DNA of 64,000 nucleotides, taken from the NCBI RefSeq assembly GCF_000429685.1, contig NZ_AUCI01000002.1, positions 1 to 64,000 on the forward strand, written 5' to 3'. This document shows positions 1 through 9,644 of the stretch, in pieces (positions within the stretch are counted from its first letter, which is position 1; every line of letters begins with the position of its first letter). The position numbers were made by a program, and so were the translations under genes. The stretch comes from Salibacterium aidingense DSM 18341 (GTDB taxonomy: Bacteria > Bacillota > Bacilli > Bacillales > Marinococcaceae). Under the pieces are notes generated by a model. It was not told the origin of the DNA, did not search any database, and was given only the letters and a program-made list of their open reading frames with translations.

Positions 1-1
1 C

Positions 2-55
2 CCCCCACCACATGGATACGCCGGACGAAGGAATGTATGGACACCCATCCAGTGA
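2..55 (+). CDS. 3' end of an unidentified gene (proline-rich tail)
   Basis: Reading from base 2 gives a short tail beginning Pro-Pro-Pro-His-Gly-Tyr and ending in Trp-Thr-Pro-Ile-Gln before a TGA at 53-55. Only 17 codons are inside the window. In B. subtilis the genes before valS encode spore-coat proteins (spoVID, ysxE), and proline/tyrosine-rich tails are common in coat proteins, so a coat protein is possible. That is inference from position; the frame itself is only weakly supported. Confidence 0.35.
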   Translation, partial: PPPHGYAGRRNVWTPIQ

Positions 56-303
56 TATATGGGAGGGTTAGCGACCATGTGCGATGTGGGTGATTACCAA
101 GAGCACGGTCATATAATAATTTACCAACAAATTCCTGTTCGAGCAGTTGGAAGGAATCCAAACTGGTTCAAATTGTTATAAATAACAATATATGTGTCCG
201 TGAGGTGGGAATGAATCTATCTGGTGATAATTGATAGGTTAGAAATTCGGAGAAAACAAGAACATGTGGAAGGATAATTAATTACAAAGAGGGAGGGAAT
301 CCT
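56..303 (+). other. leader region before valS, no element recognised
   Basis: About 250 bases with no convincing ORF. In many Firmicutes valS has a T-box leader, but I could not find the conserved T-box core (AAGGGTGGNACCGCG) or the terminator that should follow it. The final bases hold the valS ribosome-binding site GGGAGGG. Confidence 0.5.
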
Positions 304-2946
304 ATGGCAGAACAGCATACAGATATGCCAACCAAGTATGATCCAAAAGACACGGAAACCAAATGGTATCCATATTGGACGAATGGAAAATTTTTTGAAG
401 CGGAAGGAAAAGGAGAGAAGGAACCTTTTACGATTGTGATTCCACCCCCAAATGTCACCGGCCGTCTCCATCTCGGTCACGCATGGGATACGACACTCCA
501 GGATATCATCTCCAGGCTGAAACGAATGCAGGGCTATGATATGCTCTGGCTTCCGGGGATGGATCATGCAGGTATTGCCACCCAGGCCAAAGTAGAAGGA
601 AAACTAAAGGAAGAAGGGACCAGCCGCTATGAGCTGGGACGTGAAGGGTTTCTCGAAAAGGCGTGGGACTGGAAGGAAGAGTACGCCGATTTCATTAGGC
701 AGCAATGGGCGAAGATGGGACTTTCCCTTGATTATTCACGTGAACGTTTTACGCTGGATGAAGGACTTTCCACGGCCGTCCGGGAAGTATTTGTCTCGCT
801 CTACAATAAAGGATGGATTTACCGGGGACAGTACATTATTAACTGGGATCCCGATACACAAACCGCCCTTTCTGATATTGAGGTTGATTATAAAGAAGTA
901 CAGGGGCACTTTTACCATATGAAATATCCACTCAAAGACGGAAGTGGTCATATTGAAGTGGCGACCACCCGGCCGGAAACGATGCTCGGTGATACAGCCG
1001 TTGCAGTGCACCCAGAGGATGAACGCTACAATCATCTGATCGGGCGTACCGTAGTGCTTCCCATTGTTGGCCGTGAGATCGAGATTATCGCGGATGATTA
1101 TGTCGATATGGAATTTGGCTCCGGCGCTGTGAAAATTACCCCGGCTCATGATCCAAATGACTTTGAAATGGGGAACCGGCATGATCTTGAACGGGTGCTG
1201 GTCATGGATGAAGCCGGCACGATGAATGAAAACGCCGGCAGATACAAGGGGCTTAATCGCTTTGAGTGCCGCACCCAGCTGGTGAAAGACCTGCAGGATG
1301 ACGGTGTCCTTTTTGATATTGAAGAGCATACGCATTCGGTCGGCCATTCCGAACGAAGCGGGGCTGTTGTAGAACCGTACCTGTCGACGCAGTGGTTTGT
1401 AAAAATGAAACCTCTTGCCAAACAGGCCATTGCATTACAACACAAAGAGGACAAAGTCCATTTTGTTCCAGACCGGTTTGAAAAAACATATCTGCATTGG
1501 CTTGAAAATATTCGGGATTGGTGTATTTCCCGGCAGCTATGGTGGGGACATCGGATCCCGGCCTGGTATCACAAGGAAACCGGCGAAATGCATGTCGGCC
1601 ATACGGCCCCGTCCAATCCGGAGGAATGGGAACAGGATGAGGATGTTCTCGATACGTGGTTCAGCTCTGCACTCTGGCCGTTTTCCACAATGGGCTGGCC
1701 AAATAAAGAAAATCCGGATTTTAAGCGGTTTTACCCGACAAATGTCCTTGTCACAGGTTATGACATTATCTTTTTCTGGGTGTCGCGGATGATATTTCAA
1801 GGGCTTGAATTTACCAATGAACGCCCGTTTAAAGACGTTCTCATCCACGGTCTTGTGCGGGATGCAGAAGGTCGTAAGATGAGTAAATCTCTCGGCAACG
1901 GCGTCGATCCAATGGATGTGATTGACCGCTACGGTGCGGATGCGCTCCGTTTCTTTCTTGCTACCGGCACTACCCCAGGCAATGATCTCCGGTTTCACTG
2001 GGAAAAGATTGAAGCCAACTGGAACTTTGCGAATAAAATCTGGAACGCTTCCCGCTTTGCGCTCATGAACATGAGCGGCCTACGCTATGAGGACATTTAT
2101 ATCGACGGGGAGAAAACCATCGCAGACCGCTGGATTCTGACCCGCCTCCAGGAAACAATCCGTGATGTCACAAGGCTGATGGATAATTATGAGTTCGGGG
2201 AAGTGGGGCGTCTCCTCTATAATTTCATCTGGGATGACGTTTGTGACTGGTATATTGAAATGGCCAAACTTCCGCTCTACGGGGACGATGAGGCAGCGAA
2301 GCAGAAGAGTCGTTCCGTGCTGGCTCATGTCCTCGAGCAGACCATGCGGCTCCTGCATCCGATTATGCCGTTTATTACCGAAGAAATCTGGCAGCATCTG
2401 CCCCATACAGGAGACTCCGTGACTGCTGCTTCTTGGCCGGAAGCTGATCGTACGCTGGAGGATGCAGAGTCGGTAGAAGATATGGAACTGCTGAAAAGTG
2501 TCATCCATGCTGTACGAAATACTCGCGCCGAAATGAATGTTATACCAAGCAAAGAAATTGATCTGCAGATTAAGCCGCAGACGGAGGCAGAACAATTACA
2601 GCTGGAACGGGGGCGGAGTTATCTTGAGAGATTCTGCAATCCGGGACAGCTTTCCATCGACTCTGCCCTGACTGCCCCGGAAAAATCGGTCTCCCATGTG
2701 CTCAGTGGCGCAGAACTGTACATGCCGCTTGCCGGGCTGATTGATCTACAGGAAGAAATCGCCAGGCTGGAAAAAGAGAAAGAAAAGCTGGACAAAGAAG
2801 TGGAACGTGTCCAGAAAAAGCTTTCCAATGAGGGATTTGTCCAGAAAGCGCCGGATCATGTGGTTCAGGAGGAAAGGGAAAAGGAAAAGGACTATCTGGA
2901 AAAACGCGAAAAAGTCACAGCCCGTATCCAGGAGCTGCAGACTTAA
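304..2946 (+). CDS. valS: valyl-tRNA synthetase
   Basis: Class I aminoacyl-tRNA synthetase that charges tRNA-Val in the cytoplasm. The 880-residue length is normal for bacterial ValRS. The HIGH signature is present as HLGH in the [13 protein letters not shown] context near residue 53, and the KMSKS signature as RKMSKSLGN near residue 523. The CP1 editing domain lies between them ([15 protein letters not shown]), followed by the anticodon-binding domain and a C-terminal Lys/Glu-rich coiled-coil arm (about 815-880). The ATG at 304 has a GGGAGGG ribosome-binding site. folC follows 27 bases downstream, the usual Bacillus order. No T-box was recognised, so its control is unclear. Confidence 0.98.
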   Translation: MAEQHTDMPTKYDPKDTETKWYPYWTNGKFFEAEGKGEKEPFTIVIPPPNVTGRLHLGHAWDTTLQDIISRLKRMQGYDMLWLPGMDHAGIATQAKVEGKLKEEGTSRYELGREGFLEKAWDWKEEYADFIRQQWAKMGLSLDYSRERFTLDEGLSTAVREVFVSLYNKGWIYRGQYIINWDPDTQTALSDIEVDYKEVQGHFYHMKYPLKDGSGHIEVATTRPETMLGDTAVAVHPEDERYNHLIGRTVVLPIVGREIEIIADDYVDMEFGSGAVKITPAHDPNDFEMGNRHDLERVLVMDEAGTMNENAGRYKGLNRFECRTQLVKDLQDDGVLFDIEEHTHSVGHSERSGAVVEPYLSTQWFVKMKPLAKQAIALQHKEDKVHFVPDRFEKTYLHWLENIRDWCISRQLWWGHRIPAWYHKETGEMHVGHTAPSNPEEWEQDEDVLDTWFSSALWPFSTMGWPNKENPDFKRFYPTNVLVTGYDIIFFWVSRMIFQGLEFTNERPFKDVLIHGLVRDAEGRKMSKSLGNGVDPMDVIDRYGADALRFFLATGTTPGNDLRFHWEKIEANWNFANKIWNASRFALMNMSGLRYEDIYIDGEKTIADRWILTRLQETIRDVTRLMDNYEFGEVGRLLYNFIWDDVCDWYIEMAKLPLYGDDEAAKQKSRSVLAHVLEQTMRLLHPIMPFITEEIWQHLPHTGDSVTAASWPEADRTLEDAESVEDMELLKSVIHAVRNTRAEMNVIPSKEIDLQIKPQTEAEQLQLERGRSYLERFCNPGQLSIDSALTAPEKSVSHVLSGAELYMPLAGLIDLQEEIARLEKEKEKLDKEVERVQKKLSNEGFVQKAPDHVVQEEREKEKDYLEKREKVTARIQELQT

Positions 2947-2973
2947 TAGACAGAAAACGAGAGGGATGCTACG

Positions 2974-4260
2974 ATGCAGACGTACGAAGAAGCACACGGC
3001 TGGCTCACAGAGCTTACGGCCTTCGGGGTCCGGCCGGGCCTGGACCGGGTGCGCATGATGCTCGAAGGAATTGGCAGCCCGGAGCGGCGGCTGAAAAGTA
3101 TACATGTTGGAGGTACGAACGGGAAAGGCTCCACGGCAGCATTTTTGAAAGAACCGATGAAAGAAGCCGGACTCGTATGTGGAACCTTTACCTCACCATA
3201 TGTCTATGAATTCAGGGAACGGATTGCTGTAAACGGAGAACCCATTTCGGAAGAGGATTTTCTAAAGAGTGCGCAGGCAGTAAGACCAATCGCCGAGAGC
3301 ATTGCTAAAACACCGTTTGGTCCTCCTACGGAGTTTGAAGTGCTTACGGTTATTGCCGCCCACTACTTTGCTTCCACCGCATTTCCGGACCTGGTGATCT
3401 GGGAAGTCGGGCTTGGCGGCCGGTTGGATTCGACCAATGCGATGCATCCCATGATCAGTGTGATTACCAATGTGGGACACGATCATCAGGCGATCCTGGG
3501 AGATTCGATTGAAGAAATAGCACGTGAAAAAGCGGGCATTATTAAATCCGGCGTCCCAGTCATTACATGCGATACGAATCCTGAGGTACTCGCTATTCTA
3601 AAGGAAGCAGCGGAAGAAGCCCGGACACGGCTGTACCGTCTTGAGCACGAATTTCACGTCGTGGGAGCGGAGGCTCATGCCGCAGGTTGGACGTTTTCAT
3701 TCCGATCGAACTTGAATCATATGGAAGATGTTACGATTTCGATGCTGGGGCGACATCAGACGAAAAATGCAGCTGCTGCTCTGATGGTATTTCGTTACTT
3801 GATGTTGTATTACACTCTTCCTGTAGAGGAAGAACATATTCGTGAAGGGCTTAAAAAGGCCAGCTGGATCGGGCGTCTCGATTATCGGGAGACCACCCCA
3901 CCGCTCCTTTTGGACGGGGCCCACAATAAAGAAGGAATGGAGAGCCTGGCCGAGGCCCTGAAGGATCATTTTTCCGGACGGCCTCTCCATCTGATTGTCG
4001 GGATGACGAAGGAAAAAGATCCCGCCGTTCTGCTCGAACCGTTGAAATCTCTTCCGATTCAATCGGTGACAACAGTGAGTTTTGATTTCTTCCGGGCCGC
4101 AGAAGCAGAAGAAGTGGCGGAGAAAAGTCCAATCCCGGAGACACAGGCTCTGCCGGACTGGCAGGCTGCCTGGGAAAAAGTTCAGCAGGAGGCAGCCCCC
4201 GGGGATTTAGTGGTCGCCGCCGGATCTCTCTATTTTATATCTGAAGCAGCAAAAGATTAA
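2974..4260 (+). CDS. folC: folylpolyglutamate synthase / dihydrofolate synthase
   Basis: Mur-ligase-family ATP-dependent enzyme that adds glutamate to dihydropteroate and to folates in the cytoplasm. The ATP-binding loop GTNGKGST is near residue 49, and a second family segment with the conserved DGAHN is near residue 311. The 428-residue length is typical. The ATG at 2974 follows GAGAGGGATG. It lies just after valS and is probably cotranscribed with it. In B. subtilis comC follows directly; here about 1.8 kb of extra sequence intervenes. Confidence 0.97.
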   Translation: MQTYEEAHGWLTELTAFGVRPGLDRVRMMLEGIGSPERRLKSIHVGGTNGKGSTAAFLKEPMKEAGLVCGTFTSPYVYEFRERIAVNGEPISEEDFLKSAQAVRPIAESIAKTPFGPPTEFEVLTVIAAHYFASTAFPDLVIWEVGLGGRLDSTNAMHPMISVITNVGHDHQAILGDSIEEIAREKAGIIKSGVPVITCDTNPEVLAILKEAAEEARTRLYRLEHEFHVVGAEAHAAGWTFSFRSNLNHMEDVTISMLGRHQTKNAAAALMVFRYLMLYYTLPVEEEHIREGLKKASWIGRLDYRETTPPLLLDGAHNKEGMESLAEALKDHFSGRPLHLIVGMTKEKDPAVLLEPLKSLPIQSVTTVSFDFFRAAEAEEVAEKSPIPETQALPDWQAAWEKVQQEAAPGDLVVAAGSLYFISEAAKD

Positions 4261-4272
4261 AGACAAAAAGTT

Positions 4273-4323
4273 ATACTCCCCGACAGGTGACAAATAGAAG
4301 AGGCCTGGAAGGGAGTATTTTAT
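4273..4323 (+). terminator. possible terminator after folC
   Basis: ATACTCCC at 4273-4280 pairs with GGGAGTAT at 4311-4318, with an inner CAGG/CCTG pair, followed by a short T-rich stretch. The loop is long, so this is a weak candidate. Confidence 0.35.
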
Positions 4324-4366
4324 TGAACAATTCTGGAGTGAGGCTATTTAATTATAAAATTCGACT

Positions 4367-4686
4367 TTATACTTCAAACATGATTCTAGCAATATTTTTC
4401 CCCTCGTAATGAGCCATTGTACTTTTATTGGATACTGCATCACCTTCAAAGAAGGTAAATGTTAACTTATCTTCATTAAGGTCTTCTGTGTTTTCCGTAT
4501 AGTTCACTTTAATACTAGTTTCGCTTAATTCAGTTTCCAAATACTTGTTTACGGCATCTAATCTTTCATATTTTTTTCTGTTTTTCCCTCTTTAAAAATG
4601 GTAATGGATGAAGGATCTTTGTTCATTGTCCGTTTGACAACCAGCTAGTACTACAACAAAAACACTAAAAAATAATTTGGCTTCAT
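4367..4686 (-). pseudogene. frameshifted small lipoprotein gene
   Basis: On the minus strand an ATG at 4686-4684 is preceded by a good ribosome-binding site (GGAGGGGAAA). It begins MKPNYFLVFLL, then needs a shift to read VVLAGCQTDNEQR with a lipobox (LAGC). A second shift gives DPSSITIFKEGKTEKNM, and a third gives YERLDAVNKYLETELSE and onward to a TAA at 4369-4367. Joined together it would be a secreted lipoprotein of roughly 100 residues. Three disruptions in 320 bases point to a decayed gene rather than one sequencing error. The product is not recognised. It lies in an AT-rich stretch beside the gene at 4894. Confidence 0.7.
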
Positions 4687-4893
4687 TTTCCCCTCCAAAT
4701 AAATTTATTTAAGCCTATGTGTATATTTCTTTCAAAATATACATTTACTTCCACTTTTTTGTCGTTGGCCAGACGGTGTTTTTCTGAGAAGCCATAACAA
4801 TCTCTGCCACCACAAGGAGACGAATGAATAATTATTTTTCACATGAAATATACTAGCAGTATCATCCATAATTCCCATATGGGAGGTAATAAA

Positions 4894-5835
4894 ATGCAGG
4901 CCCGAAGACTGGTCCATTTATTATTCATACTTAGTATAATTCCCATTTGCTTTCACACTGATAATGTAGCATTTGGAGAAGAGGATCGTAGTAATGAAGA
5001 GGAGGATAATAAGGCATCTGAATTTCAATTAGATTCCATCATTCTTCAAGGGCCGTTTGATGGAATTTCTGCTGCTTATAACAATGGGTTAACTTCTACA
5101 ATAAACCAATCCGTTACGGATAATGGGGTAACTTTAACCATAAACGACGTGTATTATTTCGGGAATGAAATCAGTTATTCATACTCTATAGAAACAAATA
5201 AATCAATAACTGCTGAAAAAGTAAAAACATACCCTCCAAATCTTGTTGGAAAACCAAAAATAAAAATGGATGGTAAAAGATATGATTATAGTGGCAGGAG
5301 TTGGAGTAAGGAAGTCTCAAAAGGAAAACACGTCGGTATTTATACCATGACACCTATGAAAACGCTGCCTACAGAAGGCAAACTTAATATAAAGTTTAAC
5401 AAAGCAGCAAATTTTCAGGGTAACTGGACATTTAATTTCCCTATAAAAGAAGTACAAGGAGAGGACATTAAAATAGTAAAGACTGATATACCAGAAACCC
5501 GTGATGTTAAAATTACTTTTGCGAAGATGAATGCAGCTGAAATTGCAATGACGGCTGACGTTAAACGAGATATTAATGACGAAAACATGTTATTTGGTCT
5601 GTTAGACGAAAATGGAAATCTTCTTACCAAGTTACATTTTTTAGGTAGATCGGTTAATATTGATGAAAAAACGGCAAGTAAATATATATATAAATTTTCC
5701 GTCCCCCATGAAAATACAGAGAAGTTCACCCTTGCACCTGTTAAGGAAACAAAAACTGGCGACCAGCTGATAAATAAGGAGGAAAAAAACTCAAATATTT
5801 TTAAGAAAACTTCAAACATCCTGGGTCTATACTAA
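4894..5835 (+). CDS. secreted DUF4179/DUF5643-like protein
   Basis: Probable 313-residue exported protein. I chose the ATG at 4894 because GGGAGGT lies 7-8 bases before it; an in-frame ATG at 4843 has no such site. Residues about 1-28 form a signal peptide (QARR, then a hydrophobic run to NVAFGEE), followed by an acidic linker. A segment with NQSVTDNGVTLTINDVYYF (about 75-95) resembles the end of DUF4179 domains, and the rest resembles the beta-rich DUF5643 that usually follows. Family members are often anti-sigma-like membrane proteins; this one seems to keep only the exported part. It is AT-rich and Lys/Asn-rich compared with neighbouring genes, which fits acquired DNA. The function is unknown. 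Confidence 0.7.
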   Translation: MQARRLVHLLFILSIIPICFHTDNVAFGEEDRSNEEEDNKASEFQLDSIILQGPFDGISAAYNNGLTSTINQSVTDNGVTLTINDVYYFGNEISYSYSIETNKSITAEKVKTYPPNLVGKPKIKMDGKRYDYSGRSWSKEVSKGKHVGIYTMTPMKTLPTEGKLNIKFNKAANFQGNWTFNFPIKEVQGEDIKIVKTDIPETRDVKITFAKMNAAEIAMTADVKRDINDENMLFGLLDENGNLLTKLHFLGRSVNIDEKTASKYIYKFSVPHENTEKFTLAPVKETKTGDQLINKEEKNSNIFKKTSNILGLY

Positions 5836-5920
5836 GCAAATAAAATAATATTGGTGAGTACAGTGTTTAGAAATTGATCTCTAAAAAACAAAGAGTCAAG
5901 GATAGAGCTTGAACAAAAGG
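5836..5920. other. short intergenic stretch
   Basis: A-rich sequence between the DUF4179-like gene and the hairpin at 5921. No ORF or site recognised. Confidence 0.4.
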
Positions 5921-5958
5921 TTTCCGAACGATTCTACTATGAATCGTTCGGAAATTTT
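5921..5958. terminator. hairpin terminator, CGAACGAT family copy 1
   Basis: TTTCCGAACGATTC (5921-5934) pairs perfectly with 5941-5954 around a six-base loop, with A-rich and T-rich flanks on the two sides, so it can terminate in either direction. The same core recurs at 51351, 55544 and 62557. Confidence 0.8.
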
Positions 5959-6064
5959 GTGTCTTGTATGGTTTGTACTAGCATCTAATTTAACGAAACC
6001 CATTCTACCCGCTTTGTAAGCAATATGGTAAAATGGACGCAGCATGACGAAAAGAGGATAAAAG

Positions 6065-6820
6065 ATGGAGTTCATTATTTTGGGATACATATTTATCACC
6101 GGGCTGGTGCTCGGTTCCTTTTTTAATGTCGTCGGGCTGCGAGTGCCGCAGGGAGAATCGATCCTGCATCCCCGTTCGCACTGTTCCTCCTGTGGTACGA
6201 CCCTGCAGGCGGTTGATCTAATTCCTGTCGCTTCTTATATGTTTCTTGGCGGGCGGTGCCGGACGTGCCAAACCGGCATCCCCATTTTTTACCCGCTCAT
6301 GGAAACTGTTACGGCCATTCTTTTTACAGCGGCCTGGTACTTCTGGGGGTTTTCCTGGGATACAGGGATGGCCTTGTTGATCCTGTCGCTTCTTGTTATT
6401 ATTACGATCAGCGATAAGTCGGCGATGGTGATCCCCGATAAAATTCTCCTCACTTTTGCAGTGCCGATTGCTGTCTTGAGAATGACAGCGGCTCCGCTTG
6501 ATCCGTGGTGGGATCCGTTCCTTGGAGCAGCGCTCGGCTTCGGTCTGCTGCTTATGATCGCGATTGTAAGCAAAGGCGGGATGGGCGGCGGAGACATTAA
6601 GCTGTTTGCTCTGCTCGGCTTCTTCTTCGGCTGGCAGCAGCTGCTGCTCGCTTTTTTTCTGTCTGTGTTTATCGGGGCGGTGATTGGCTGTGTCGGACTT
6701 GCTGCAGGTACAGTAAAGCGTGGAATACCAATGCCGTTCGGTCCATTTATCGCAGCAGGAAGTCTCCTGACACTATTTTTTGGCGAAACCCTGTTCCAAT
6801 GGTACATCCGCTTTCTATAA
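6065..6820 (+). CDS. comC: prepilin peptidase ComC (A24 family)
   Basis: Membrane aspartyl protease that cleaves and N-methylates type IV-like prepilins of the competence pseudopilus (ComGC and relatives). The 251 residues start with a membrane segment containing GSFFNVVGLRVP, then a zinc-binding loop with two CxxC pairs (CSSC and CRTC, residues about 39-66). Seven or eight hydrophobic segments follow. Catalytic aspartates are expected at DKSAMVIPDK (about 119) and in the GGGDIKLFALLG motif (about 177). The ATG at 6065 is preceded by AGAGGATAAAAG. Its place between folC and spoIIB matches B. subtilis, where it is a late competence gene. Confidence 0.95.
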   Translation: MEFIILGYIFITGLVLGSFFNVVGLRVPQGESILHPRSHCSSCGTTLQAVDLIPVASYMFLGGRCRTCQTGIPIFYPLMETVTAILFTAAWYFWGFSWDTGMALLILSLLVIITISDKSAMVIPDKILLTFAVPIAVLRMTAAPLDPWWDPFLGAALGFGLLLMIAIVSKGGMGGGDIKLFALLGFFFGWQQLLLAFFLSVFIGAVIGCVGLAAGTVKRGIPMPFGPFIAAGSLLTLFFGETLFQWYIRFL

Positions 6821-7282
6821 CTCTGCCGGCAGGTTAACATACCAATCTGAAGGAATACTGAAGGCCGCCGGGTGAAGGGGCTGCATTCTTATTGCTCTCC
6901 AAACCAGCGGTGGGCCCCATTAGCAGGAAGAAAAAGGGAGACCGTGTTCTCCAAAAGATTATGGAGAACACGAATAGATAGAAGGAGAAACCTGCTGTCC
7001 TCCAACCCTCCTATGACTCCCGCCAGCGAAAAAAATTCTCGTTGTCCCGTCCTCCACTATGTATACCCCACTCAGGCACCTCTATTTCATTGGCTTCGCT
7101 GCACTTCCGGCTGGAAGGACAGCTTCGCTCCGGAACCTCTTTTGGGGGGAGAAGCTCTAACACAATAAAATGGTTTCTTTGACAATCTTTTTAAGAGCGG
7201 GACGACAAGGGTCTCGTTCTTTTTCATATTTCTTATGCTAGGGTAGAAATCAATCCCAGCAGGATGGAAAGGAGACGATAGA
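6821..7282. other. non-coding gap between comC and spoIIB
   Basis: About 460 bases. The 98-codon reading frame here has no ribosome-binding site and coincides with a dispersed repeat (6896-7010), so I do not call a gene. An imperfect palindromic segment rich in TTCCGG/CCGGAA lies near 7105-7135. The last 20 bases hold the spoIIB ribosome-binding site. Confidence 0.5.
6896..7010 (+). repeat. dispersed ~115-bp repeat, copy A
   Basis: Aligns by eye with 48981-49094 at roughly 70 percent identity. Shared blocks are CCAAA-CAGC, ATTAGCAGGAAGAAA, GGAGAACACGAA, AGAAGGA and CT-CTGT-CTC-AACCC in the same order and spacing. Neither copy has a credible ORF. Confidence 0.65.
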
Positions 7283-8239
7283 ATGAAAAAGGACGAGCCT
7301 CCTGTTTCCTTGAAGATTAATGGAGAGTATGTGGAAAAAAAGCCGTCTCCCGAAAAAGAAACCACAGCAGCCGAAGAGCTGCCCATCATAGACTGGAACG
7401 AACGAAGAGCGGCAGAGGAAGAAACGGCTGCAGTCAGAGAAGTGGATAATGAAAAAAAGCGGCCGGGACTCCCATTAAAAAATAACCGTAAAAAGAAAAA
7501 GCACTGGAGACCAAGAATGTCTTCTGAAAAAAAGGAGCCGTTTTCTCTTTATTTTATATCTATAACCGCAGGTGCCGCGGTATTAGGGCTGCTATTTGGG
7601 ATTATGCTCCTCCAATTTGTTTCAGCCGGCGACTCACCGGCCGGAACGGAACCTGAAGAAGAGCCGCCGCCAATCACGGCGGATTTTAATGATTCCCTGA
7701 CGGCTTATATTATTCAGGCCGGCGCTTTTACGAAAAAAGAAAAGGGGCTGGAAATGCAGACAGCGTTAACAGATCAGGGCTACCCTGGAATATTGACGTA
7801 TGATGGGGAATATTATTATTTATTTTCCGGCATGCATTTCGATAAAAAAGCGTCGGAAAAACTGCTCCAGTATTACGAGGAGGAGGGGGTTGAAGTGTTT
7901 GAAAAAACAAGATATATCCCCGATCCGGAGGAGGGGCAGGAGCCCGCTCGTTTGAAGGAGAATCTTCTTGAGGTAAAGCAGCTGCTTAAGGAGACAGTAA
8001 AAGTGGCGGAAAACGAGAAGGAGGGAAGGGAGACGGCCGAAAAACTATCAACATTTCTTGGAAATACAGAGGAATGGGAAAAAGAGGCTTATGTACATCT
8101 GAAAGAGGGGCTGGAGCATCTGAAGGAAGAATGGCCGGAGAAGGAGGAAGCCTCAGCGGGATTTCAGGAAGCTGTGATGGAAGCAATTCTTTATTATGAA
8201 GAAGCAGTGTATGTCTATAACGGAGAAAACAGGGAATAG
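7283..8239 (+). CDS. spoIIB: SpoIIB-like sporulation protein with SPOR domain
   Basis: Probable stage II sporulation protein B, which localises to the polar septum and helps septal peptidoglycan degradation during engulfment. The 318 residues comprise a charged cytoplasmic N-terminus (about 1-90) opening with a VSLKINGEY motif, one membrane segment (about 95-117, LYFISITAGAAVLGLLFG), and an external SPOR-like domain (about 140-215, YIIQAGAFTKKEKG) that binds glycan. A Glu/Lys-rich helical region completes it. The ATG at 7283 has AAAGGAGA upstream. The neighbours comC and maf are as in B. subtilis. The match rests on architecture and position, since SpoIIB diverges quickly. Confidence 0.85.
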   Translation: MKKDEPPVSLKINGEYVEKKPSPEKETTAAEELPIIDWNERRAAEEETAAVREVDNEKKRPGLPLKNNRKKKKHWRPRMSSEKKEPFSLYFISITAGAAVLGLLFGIMLLQFVSAGDSPAGTEPEEEPPPITADFNDSLTAYIIQAGAFTKKEKGLEMQTALTDQGYPGILTYDGEYYYLFSGMHFDKKASEKLLQYYEEEGVEVFEKTRYIPDPEEGQEPARLKENLLEVKQLLKETVKVAENEKEGRETAEKLSTFLGNTEEWEKEAYVHLKEGLEHLKEEWPEKEEASAGFQEAVMEAILYYEEAVYVYNGENRE

Positions 8240-8286
8240 CGTAATGCCGGCTGCAGGAAAAATCTTCTTGTAGACCGGCCCCTTAT

Positions 8287-8316
8287 TTGGTACACTTTTA
8301 TCACCGCTGGTATAAT
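8287..8316 (+). promoter_or_regulatory. sigma-A-like promoter for maf-radC
   Basis: TTGGTA (8287-8292), an 18-base spacer and a perfect TATAAT (8311-8316). The -10 box overlaps the upstream in-frame ATG at 8315, which argues that maf starts at 8354. Confidence 0.6.
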
Positions 8317-8353
8317 GCGTATTAAAGACGTATTAGAAAGGTGGTCTCCCTTC

Positions 8354-8941
8354 ATGCCTTCCCTTATCCTGGCATCGAAATCCCCAAGAAGAAAAGAACT
8401 GCTTGGTCAAGCAGGATACCGTTTTCAATCCCGCCCCAGCCGTGTTTCGGAGCAATTAAACGGTTTGCTTCGTCCCGAAGAGGCTGTGGAAGCCCTGGCT
8501 TCTCAAAAAGCAGAGGAAGTGTATTCCCGGCATTCGGACGGGGTTGTTTTAGGCGCGGATACGCTCATTGCCCATCAACATCAGATCCTTGGTAAACCAG
8601 GTTCAAAAGAGGAAGCAGAGGCTATGCTCGAAGCGCTGTCCGATCAAACCCACGAAGTATTTACCGGCGTTGCGCTTTATTCCCGCAGCGCGAACCATGT
8701 ATTTCATGTTAAAACCGAAGTCACGTTTTATCCACTTGAAAGGTGGCAGCTTTCTTCCTACCTCTCCACTTCGGAACCGTATGATAAAGCGGGCGCCTAT
8801 GGCATACAGGGACAGGGCTGCCTGTTTGTCGAATCAATTGCAGGTGATTATTACAATGTCATGGGGCTGCCTATTTCTCGTCTCAGCCGGGAACTTCAAG
8901 CCTTTCATATTTTTCCTTTCTATTCAACCAATTTTTCATAA
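8354..8941 (+). CDS. maf: Maf nucleotide pyrophosphatase
   Basis: House-cleaning nucleoside triphosphate pyrophosphatase of the Maf/YhdE family; the B. subtilis homologue affects septum formation. The 195-residue product begins MPSLILASKSPRRKELL, with the family motif SxSPRR, and later has the GADT motif (about residue 68). The start at 8354 has AAAGGTGG about 9 bases upstream. A longer form from 8315 is unlikely because that ATG lies inside the -10 box. The C-terminal YDKAGAYGIQG motif is also characteristic. radC follows after 10 bases, probably in the same transcript. Confidence 0.95.
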   Translation: MPSLILASKSPRRKELLGQAGYRFQSRPSRVSEQLNGLLRPEEAVEALASQKAEEVYSRHSDGVVLGADTLIAHQHQILGKPGSKEEAEAMLEALSDQTHEVFTGVALYSRSANHVFHVKTEVTFYPLERWQLSSYLSTSEPYDKAGAYGIQGQGCLFVESIAGDYYNVMGLPISRLSRELQAFHIFPFYSTNFS

Positions 8942-8951
8942 AGGAGAGTGA

Positions 8952-9644
8952 ATGTTGCCTCTATCCCCAACGACGATAAAAGACGTCCCTTTCTCTGAAC
9001 GTCCCCGGGAAAAAATGGTGAAAATTGGAGCAGAACAATTGTCCAACCAAGAACTTCTCGCGATCCTGCTTCGCACCGGTACAAAAAATGAATCGGTCCT
9101 CCAGCTCTCCCAGCGTGTACTTTATGACTTTGATGGACTGCTTATGCTGAAAGAAGCAACAATGGAAGAACTTCAGAAAATAAAGGGAATCGGCCTGGCA
9201 AAAGCACTCGAATTACGGGCGGCCTTAGAATTGGGCCGGCGCATTTATACGTTCCAGGAAAATGAAAAGTATGTGATTCGTTCTCCCGAAGATGTTTCCC
9301 GTTATGTCATGGATGATATGCGCTTTTTAACGCAGGAACATTTTGTTATCCTCTGCCTGAACACAAAAAACCAGGTCATTCACAGGCAGACGTTGTTTAT
9401 CGGCAGTTTAAACGCCAGTATAGTCCATCCCAGAGAGCTTTTTAAAGAAGCACTGCGACGCTCCGCAGCCTCTGTTATATGTCTTCACAACCACCCCTCC
9501 GGTGATCCTGCTCCCAGCCAGGAAGATATTGATGTCACCAAACGATTGATGGAAGGAGGTAAAATTCTGGGTATTGAGGTGCTGGACCATATTATTATAG
9601 GCGACCGGAAGTTCACCAGCCTGAAAGAAAAAGGCTGCATCTAG
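8952..9644 (+). CDS. radC: RadC/YsxA JAB-domain protein
   Basis: JAMM/MPN+ metalloprotease-like family protein, historically named RadC; a DNA repair role is not well supported. The 230 residues have an N-terminal helix-hairpin-helix-like region (EELQKIKGIGLAKA, about 74-87) and a C-terminal metal-binding JAMM motif (HNHPSGDPAPSQED, about 178-191). The ATG at 8952 follows AAGGAGAG. It lies between maf and mreB as in B. subtilis (ysxA). Confidence 0.95.
   Translation: MLPLSPTTIKDVPFSERPREKMVKIGAEQLSNQELLAILLRTGTKNESVLQLSQRVLYDFDGLLMLKEATMEELQKIKGIGLAKALELRAALELGRRIYTFQENEKYVIRSPEDVSRYVMDDMRFLTQEHFVILCLNTKNQVIHRQTLFIGSLNASIVHPRELFKEALRRSAASVICLHNHPSGDPAPSQEDIDVTKRLMEGGKILGIEVLDHIIIGDRKFTSLKEKGCI

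Noticed and set aside
56-303. T-box leader before valS
   Set aside because: Expected for an aminoacyl-tRNA synthetase gene, but the conserved T-box core and the terminator were not found.
1146-1454. Antisense ORFs within valS and other long genes
   Set aside because: Typical shadows in a conserved gene, without start signals or recognisable products.
6872-7168. 98-codon ORF between comC and spoIIB
   Set aside because: No ribosome-binding site, unlike any protein pattern I know, and it coincides with the dispersed repeat.
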